A stretch of 64,000 nt of DNA. Source: Ctena decussata (taxonomy: Eukaryota; Mollusca; Bivalvia; Lucinida; Lucinidae). The DNA lies in NCBI GenBank assembly GCA_963989385.1, contig OZ022506.1, positions 61,701,434 to 61,765,433 of the forward strand, written 5' to 3'. The notes beneath the pieces were generated by a model, which searched no databases, was not told where the DNA came from, and saw only the letters and a list, made by a program, of their open reading frames with translations. A program made the position numbers and the translations under genes. How positions within the stretch are numbered: position 1 is the first letter of the stretch; every line of letters starts with the position of its first letter. Shown one piece after another: positions 59,076 through 64,000 of the stretch.

Positions 59076-59547
59076 ATGTAAAACATGGAAACGGAGAAAT
59101 ATGGCAAGGTCCGGATCTATGACCACTTCAACAGCAAATAGACGAACCGAAACAGCAGCACCGCGTACCGCAGGCGCAACAGCAGCGACGCAAAGAACAA
59201 GAGTCCAAAATGGCGTGCCCTCTCCATATCAGTCTGTTCAATATACGGATTCCCAGAATTCCTGCTATTCGGTACCGGAAACAATATCTTCAAACGGATC
59301 GGAATTTCGTTCTGCTCCATCATATCCTTCTGCTCCACCATATCCTTCTGCTCCATCATATACTGATGCTCCACCATATCCTTCTGCTCCACCATATCAT
59401 TCTGCTCCACCATATCCTGATGCTCCACCATCATCTAACAGTATAACTGCTGCAGCTCGGCCGGGAATTTTCATGTTATCGGCTCCCCCATCTTATGAAG
59501 AGGCAGTATCATATCCTACGAACAGCAACACCCGGACTGGACAGTAG
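59076..59547 (+). CDS. terminal exon: cytoplasmic tail with PPSY motif
   Basis: Acceptor TTATATTTTTCAG (ending 59075) is followed by one base and then an open frame of 156 codons to TAG at 59545. The frame begins CKTWKRRNMARSG, a stop-transfer-like basic start. A Thr/Ala-rich part follows, then eight or so imperfect SAPPYP repeats (about 59310-59430), and finally APPSYEEAV, a PPxY motif of the kind bound by WW domains of Nedd4-type ubiquitin ligases. This is the layout of the inner tail of a single-pass membrane protein, and its phase-2 start follows the probable membrane exon. An ATG at 59056 lies inside the acceptor and is not used. The gene's identity beyond a sushi membrane protein is unknown. 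Confidence 0.6.
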
Positions 59548-59553
59548 TAAAGG

Positions 59554-59633
59554 GTGCCACTCTGGACACGCCGTCCGGAGACTAAGTCCGCAGCCTGGGG
59601 CAGTCTCAGGCCGGGCGTGTCCAGAGGTGACAC
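59554..59633 (+). other. large hairpin just after the stop codon
   Basis: GTGCCACTCTGGACACGCC (59554-59572) pairs with GGCGTGTCCAGAGGTGACAC (59614-59633) with two mismatches. The ~40-base loop holds a further small stem (GTCCGGAGAC...). It would form in the 3' untranslated RNA. Confidence 0.75.
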
Positions 59634-59978
59634 CGCCTTAGTAAGCTTGAAAAGGCTAGTTTGAAATAACTTAGTCTTTTTCAGGGGAAAAGTCTATGTA
59701 ATATTACATAGGAAATTGTGAAGGGGATAGGCCTATTGAGGCTATACAGCAATATGCGTCTGCTATGAGTCTCTTGGCCCTGTATCTCAAGACCTCACTA
59801 TACCAGAGGCATAACTCTATAGCGTCAGTACTTGTTCCTTGGGGATTATAAAATCTTGTATCTCAAGATTTTAATGTTCTGGACTGAAATTATTTCTTAC
59901 TAGCCTTCTAAAGCCTGACTACTACATTTGATGACGAGAAGATCTCTGCTCCCAGTGTGCTTGAACTTGTGGGTATCT

Positions 59979-60135
59979 AGTGGAAGGTCCACATATCCAC
60001 ATTGAAATTGTGGAGCTGATGTGGATGTCAAGTGGAAGGTCCACATATCCACATTGAAATTGTGGAGCTGATGTGGATGTCAAGTGGAAGGTCCACATAT
60101 CCACATTGAAATTGTGGAGCTGATGTGGATGATGT
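59979..60135. repeat. three tandem 52-bp units in the presumed 3' UTR
   Basis: AGTGGAAGGTCCACATATCC starts at 59979, 60031 and 60083. Each unit holds a TCCACATTGAAATTGTGGA hairpin. Degenerate GTGGAT/ATCCAC motifs continue to 60215. A plus-strand AATAAA at 60442-60447 could end this transcript. Confidence 0.9.
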
Positions 60136-60346
60136 GGACTTGATGTGTATGCAATGTGGAGGTTATGTGGATAATGTGGATCCACAATGTGGAGTTTCCA
60201 CATGTCCACATCTACACATTAGACAAATCGGCTTACCCTGTCCCATTTCTGACAGACTGACACAATGCATCTCAAAACCTCACTGTTACAATAATAAGAA
60301 GTAGGAAGAAAAGAACAATTAACTACAGTTTAAATTCAGAACAACT

Positions 60347-60352
60347 TTATTT
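60347..60352 (-). terminator. poly(A) signal of the zinc-finger gene
   Basis: AATAAA on the minus strand, about 200 bases after the extended reading frame's stop at 60551. Confidence 0.5.
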
Positions 60353-60550
60353 GTCCCGCTCACCTATTCATTACGACAGACAGAGGATTAGGACCGTCCC
60401 TCTGTCTTCGTTTACATAATGATCATTAGTATTTTATAGTAAATAAAACTCTTTTGATAGGTTCCACTGCAGGTCTACTATTTTTTAAATGATCTCAATG
60501 CTTTGCCATCGCTGAAATGGTTAATTTCAGAGACCTATCAAGAATCAATG

Positions 60551-61246
60551 TCACTGGGTTTCCTCTTCAACAGTTAAAGTTGGTCTTTCATATTCGTCAA
60601 GTTTTCGTTCAAGTAGATATCTTCTTTTTTTCACTGCATACTGCATCGCCTCTTCTTCATCATAGTCTTCATCTTCTTTCAATCTGTGAGCTGTTTATAT
60701 TACTTTCTTGTGGATAGGATCTTTTCTCAAAGCAGACCCGAGTGCCACGAGGTCTTGATACTTGGTAACCAGCGTTGATCTGTATTTTGGTTTCAGTTCT
60801 TCATATGCCATTTCCTCAGCTGATTCAACATCGATGTTAGGTGTCTCCTGCATGGTATTTTCCACTGTTTCATCGAGCTGATCTTGATTGTCTCTGTAAG
60901 TGCTTTTCATTAGTCTATCCCAAGGACTTGTCTTTTGAATTTTCCTGCGTTTGGCTTTCTGTTTTTCCTTTTTACTAGCAGACTCACTGTCTGTCTCGAC
61001 TTCTGACGGTTCTGTATCTGGATCGTCTGAGAGTTTACTATAAATATATTCTCCAAAGATATCATGTCCTTTCATTCCCTTCAAATATTTTCTGTTTGTA
61101 GTTACATCTGACACTTCTGAGATAGTACTTTCTTCGCTGTCAGACATAGTTGTAGTTGCTTTACAAACACCACTGGACGTATGTCTTCTCAGGCTGTCTG
61201 ATCGAGCAAATTCACGGAAGCACTGCTTGCATTGGTATCGACCCAT
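60551..61246 (-). pseudogene. Maverick-associated C2H2-type zinc-finger protein, in-frame stop
   Basis: Translation from ATG at 61244-61246 runs 183 codons to TAA (60695-60697). The N-terminus is one zinc finger, Cys6-x2-Cys9-x12-His22-x5-Cys28 (a CCHC variant of C2H2). A long acidic/Ser-rich middle, a basic KKEKQKAKRRK patch (about 91-101) and a C-terminal helix-rich segment with PKYRSTL and KDPIHKKV follow. This zinc-finger plus DPIHKK arrangement is, from memory, a recurrent family in cnidarian, amphioxus and bivalve genomes that continues 40-60 residues past this point. Here the same frame stays open for 47 more codons after the stop, to TGA at 60551, and those codons look like that continuation. 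The stop is one C-to-T change from a Gln codon. The function is unknown; a DNA-binding or regulatory role is inference. It is the last of three tandem minus-strand genes. Confidence 0.65.
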
Positions 61247-61289
61247 TAACGACTGGTTGAAAAATGAAGTTATATCCTTTGACTCTTTC

Positions 61290-61298
61290 TTTTATAGT
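61290..61298 (-). promoter_or_regulatory. TATA box of the zinc-finger gene
   Basis: CTATAAAAG on the minus strand, about 45-50 bases upstream of the ATG. Confidence 0.65.
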
Positions 61299-61553
61299 CT
61301 GCAATAGATATTGAAGAACTTGCGCTAAGTTTGGTAAACCACTGCAATTCTTACATTTTTACCAATTGCATGCACTTTTGTGAACTAAATGATGTAGAAA
61401 ATTGTGAAAAAAATGTGTATAATTTAAAATCAGTTTTATTAATTCTGTCAATAATTTAAATACCAACCGAATTCTAACAAACCTACATTCAGAAAACTGA
61501 TACAAGTTTCCAATGTTACTCAATCGTCATAGCATTTAAAAAGTGACTAACAC

Positions 61554-61559
61554 TTTATT
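61554..61559 (-). terminator. poly(A) signal of the basic-protein gene
   Basis: AATAAA on the minus strand, 10-15 bases after the stop codon. Confidence 0.65.
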
Positions 61560-61568
61560 TCATTGTTT

Positions 61569-61892
61569 TTAACTCCAGCTTGTTCCCTGTCTGTCTGTTG
61601 ATATCCTCTTTAGCTTCACTACGTCTATGACATTTCTGACTCCCAGATTCATTTTTGTCCGTCTGGAACGTCTTAAATGTTTATTCTTCTTGTGTATGTA
61701 TCCTATGAGTTTGTGTTGTTTTTCTTTCTCCTCACGACATAATGAACGAATTTCCGCTCTGCATAGTCGGCAATACTTTAAAGGTCTACCCTCTCTAAGC
61801 CTTTTGTCTAAAGCAGTTGACAATCGTTTCATGAGGTATCGAATCTGTCCAAAGGTAGAAGGATTTCTTTTTCTCTTTTGTACAACAGGCAT
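61569..61892 (-). CDS. small very basic protein of the Maverick-like element
   Basis: A 107-residue frame from ATG (61890-61892) to TAA (61569-61571). Arg and Lys dominate throughout (for example QKRKRN near the start and KKNKHLRRSRRTK in the second half). A short CRLCRAEIRSLC cysteine cluster lies near the middle. The same frame is open ~25 codons further upstream without an ATG, so the start is not certain. Small basic proteins that condense DNA or line the capsid are expected in Maverick/adintovirus-like gene sets; that role here is inference from position and charge. A TATA box lies ~110 bases upstream and a poly(A) signal just after the stop. Confidence 0.6.
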   Translation of the reverse strand: MPVVQKRKRNPSTFGQIRYLMKRLSTALDKRLREGRPLKYCRLCRAEIRSLCREEKEKQHKLIGYIHKKNKHLRRSRRTKMNLGVRNVIDVVKLKRISTDRQGTSWS

Positions 61893-61998
61893 GACAGGCA
61901 AGCCTGAAGATTCAGAAGTTAGCCCACAGTGTACTACCAGACATTCTGCTTTCTCTCAAGATTTTACTTGAAATGGTGACGCTTCTAACAGTGTTTTG

Positions 61999-62006
61999 TA
62001 TTTATA
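61999..62006 (-). promoter_or_regulatory. TATA box of the basic-protein gene
   Basis: TATAAATA on the minus strand. A start ~30 bases downstream would give a ~75-base leader. Confidence 0.55.
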
Positions 62007-62055
62007 CTTATTTCCTGTTTCTTATTCAACAAGAAATCAAAAAAAATTCTCTTTT

Positions 62056-62061
62056 TTTATT
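62056..62061 (-). terminator. poly(A) signal of the penton-like gene
   Basis: AATAAA on the minus strand overlapping the TAA that ends the extended reading frame, a compact arrangement that supports that frame end being the true one. Confidence 0.6.
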
Positions 62062-62899
62062 TAATTCGCCGCCTGAGATGTAACTTAATTAAAGTCTTTC
62101 CAGAGCTGAACTGAATGTTTTTACCGGTATCACCTTTGATACTGATATGAACTTGATCAATATAAGATTTTCCTACTGGAACGTAGTGCATGTTGACAAA
62201 TTCTTTGTGTGACTGCTGAGAGCGTTTTGAATTCTAAAATGGTACAACTCTCAAAATAGGGGCCGTCACGTCACCAAGGTATGTATAATCAACTACATCT
62301 GAGTACACGTACAAGCGATTATGCAATATATTTAGGTCTACTCCATATTTGAAAGCATATGATTCGTTTCCAATGGGGTTTTCTGACATATCCGGATTAA
62401 CTCCAAGAGCTTGTCCAAGTGAAGCTGGAAAGCGAATCCTGACCTGGTTTGGATTTTGTGCAATAACTTTTAGACGATTTGTACTTTTACCATAAGTAAT
62501 GCTGATAGAAGCATTTATTTGTTTCATTAAAGATCCATGTTTTGTATCTATTACAGATTGCATCTCATCCACCAAATGCTGTGGAGAGTTGTAATTTCCT
62601 TCAGGAAGAAATAATTTATATTCATGACAGCCCTCTCCACTAGCACATAAATCCTTTGTCGTATCTATTCCTTGAGCATTTAATACCGCTTGGTCCAGAA
62701 ATGACAAAAAGAAAAAGTTATTGTTTTCTGAAATATTATTGACTCGAGATGGTGTAATTAATTCCACCAAAGCAACTTCCCACTTTTCGCTTTCGATATT
62801 TATCGGGTGATCTAGTCTCACAGTAAAAGAGCTTTGTGTGTTTTGAGGGAACGTTTTCAGAGAACCATCACTCAGAAGTGTTAGATAGAAGTCCTTCAT
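62057..62899 (-). pseudogene. penton/minor-capsid-like protein, in-frame TAG
   Basis: Translation from ATG at 62897-62899 runs 221 codons to TAG (62234-62236). The N-terminus (MKDFYLTLLSDGS, then a Phe-Pro-x-Asn-Thr stretch and WEVALVEL at about residues 41-48) is the hallmark of proteins often annotated F54H12.2-like. These are, to my knowledge, encoded by Maverick/Polinton and adintovirus-like elements and viewed as the jelly-roll minor capsid (penton) protein. A later LFLPEGNYNSPQHLVDEM matches the family pattern. After the TAG the same frame is open for 58 codons to TAA at 62057-62059, with strand-rich, family-like sequence ending in an Arg-rich tail. The TAG is one C-to-T step from a Gln codon. 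So the gene is either newly broken, read through, or affected by a sequencing error. No frameshift is seen elsewhere in it. Confidence 0.75.
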
Positions 62900-63012
62900 G
62901 ATCAGGAGATGAATTATAACTCATCAAATATCTTTAACTGCTTTGTTTTTTTTATCTTGCTTCTAACTTCTCTCTGTTCAAAACTAGAATGAATTCATAT
63001 CTGAACATCACA

Positions 63013-63020
63013 CTTATATA
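63013..63020 (-). promoter_or_regulatory. TATA box of the penton-like gene
   Basis: TATATAAG on the minus strand, about 115 bases before the ATG. This matches the TATA layout of the two other genes. Confidence 0.6.
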
Positions 63021-64000
63021 CCGGATAGCATTTTGAGTTTCATATATTATTTCACACAATTCTCATCAAGATTATAGTGCCACAAAAAAATGCAATCTTT
63101 ATTTCTTGCATGCCAGTAAAGACAAAAATATGCACTTAAAAATTTAGCAAGAAGAGTGAGCTGTTCAGCACCTTTTTCTTCCCCGGTCGGTTACCCTATG
63201 CCTAGGAAGCCCTGGCGATTTGAAGCCATATCTACATGATCACAAGTCCTGAATGTCGCTATGGACCAGAGACCTGCCAGCGGCGGTACCTTTTACGGAA
63301 CGACGGCGTTCCGACCCCTTAAGCCATAAGGCTTCTACTGTTTCACATGTAATCGATAGACTTCGCATCTGCAGGCCCAGGCGGTATAACCGTTGTGCAC
63401 ACCAGTTCCAGTCCAGTGATGACCGGCAAACCAGCAATATCAATATGTTAGTTTCCGATATATATACCTAAACATAAACCCAGTTAACTGGAAACAATGT
63501 AAAAATTTGCATATCATGTATATGTTATTTGAATTAGGTCATGTTACTATTTATAGAAACACATTTTAAAATATAAAAATTAAGAAGAGAATAATAAAAT
63601 CTACATTTTGGTGTTTATTTTATCAAAATCGGCCGAAAAATAAGGAAGTTATTCAATTTTTTCATATTATGGTGTTATTACAAGGGAGATAAATCTGTAC
63701 TGACTTTGTTAATTCTATAAATAGACAGAACAAGTAATAGCTTTCAGAAAAATGATACAAATGAAAGGCGAATACGTGTATGTATTTGCCACTTCAGTTA
63801 TGAGTATATTATGTATCAATTCGTAACTATTAAATACAAAAATATAAGTTTTGCCGGGCATGTGCACTGCACATGCGCGGAATTTGGAGGGTAAGAAAAC
63901 TGTAATAACTCCAGATTGCCTTGATGGATTTTCATAATTCTTTTTTTATTGGAAAGAGCAAGTCAACCCCTAACAAATACTCTTAAAATAAATTGTCACA
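63021..64000. other. no gene recognised; presumed interior of the Maverick-like element
   Basis: A GC-richer island at 63190-63440 has opposing short frames on both strands (72 and 67 residues) that I cannot assign. The rest is AT-rich. The remaining Maverick genes (major capsid, ATPase, protease, integrase, polymerase B) are not in the window. Confidence 0.4.

Noticed and set aside
56068..59076. Selenocysteine reading of the TGA at the membrane/tail junction
   Set aside because: No selenoprotein family fits and no SECIS-like element was recognised. A splice-model or allele explanation is simpler.
59117..59434. Minus-strand frame rich in MVEQKDM repeats
   Set aside because: It is the complement of the SAPPYP repeats of the tail exon. 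The plus strand has the acceptor, phase agreement and PPxY motif.
59922..60209. Minus-strand 95-residue frame
   Set aside because: It is the translation of the 52-bp tandem units; the repeats keep it open.

Overview
This window looks like nuclear DNA of a marine bivalve mollusc. It is AT-rich, very gene-poor and packed with families typical of clam-like genomes: a ~237-bp palindromic repeat that starts and ends GAGCCGCGACACGAG/CTCGTGTCGCGGCTC (11 copies or partial copies), many tRNA-headed SINEs, hairpin MITEs, a CR1-like LINE and a Maverick/Polinton-type virus-like element. The species assignment is inference; nothing here fixes it.

Region 1-15 kb: repeats and one convincing intronless host gene at 8386-9381 (+). 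It encodes a secreted or surface-anchored protein with a ten-cysteine Ly6/uPAR domain behind an unrecognised N-terminal region, and it has its own TATA box. A 2.9-kb PIF/Harbinger-like TIR element lies at 4270-7169, and two tandem 364-bp units carrying CRE palindromes, a TATA box and a large hairpin lie at 10111-10838.

Region 15.2-31.7 kb: a large nested structure. An outer pair of short inverted repeats with a 6-bp direct flank (GATATT) bounds 16.5 kb. Inside it sits a 14.6-kb fold-back-type element at 15985-30565 with an exact 8-bp flanking repeat (AGGGCCTT). Its arms are long arrays of a ~199-bp unit in opposite orientation (about 21 units on the left, 14 on the right), and its core has no recognisable transposase. 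The left arm has gained a six-unit duplication.

Region 31.7-44 kb: a decayed 5'-truncated CR1-like LINE on the minus strand, split by a 9.28-kb TIR element (34365-43640) that carries a ~100-bp tandem array and several SINEs.

Region 44-60 kb: more repeats, including a deleted mariner (51123-52018) and a cluster of palindromes and MITEs, interleaved with exons of what looks like one plus-strand host gene: a sushi/CCP exon (52837-53031), a probable transmembrane exon (55991-56069) and a terminal cytoplasmic-tail exon with a PPSY motif (59076-59547).

Region 60.5-64 kb: three minus-strand genes of a Maverick/Polinton-like (adintovirus-like) element: a C2H2-type zinc-finger protein, a small very basic protein and a penton/minor-capsid-like protein. 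Each has its own TATA box and poly(A) signal. The first and third are each interrupted by one in-frame stop after which the same frame stays open for 47 and 58 codons. The rest of the element must lie beyond the window.
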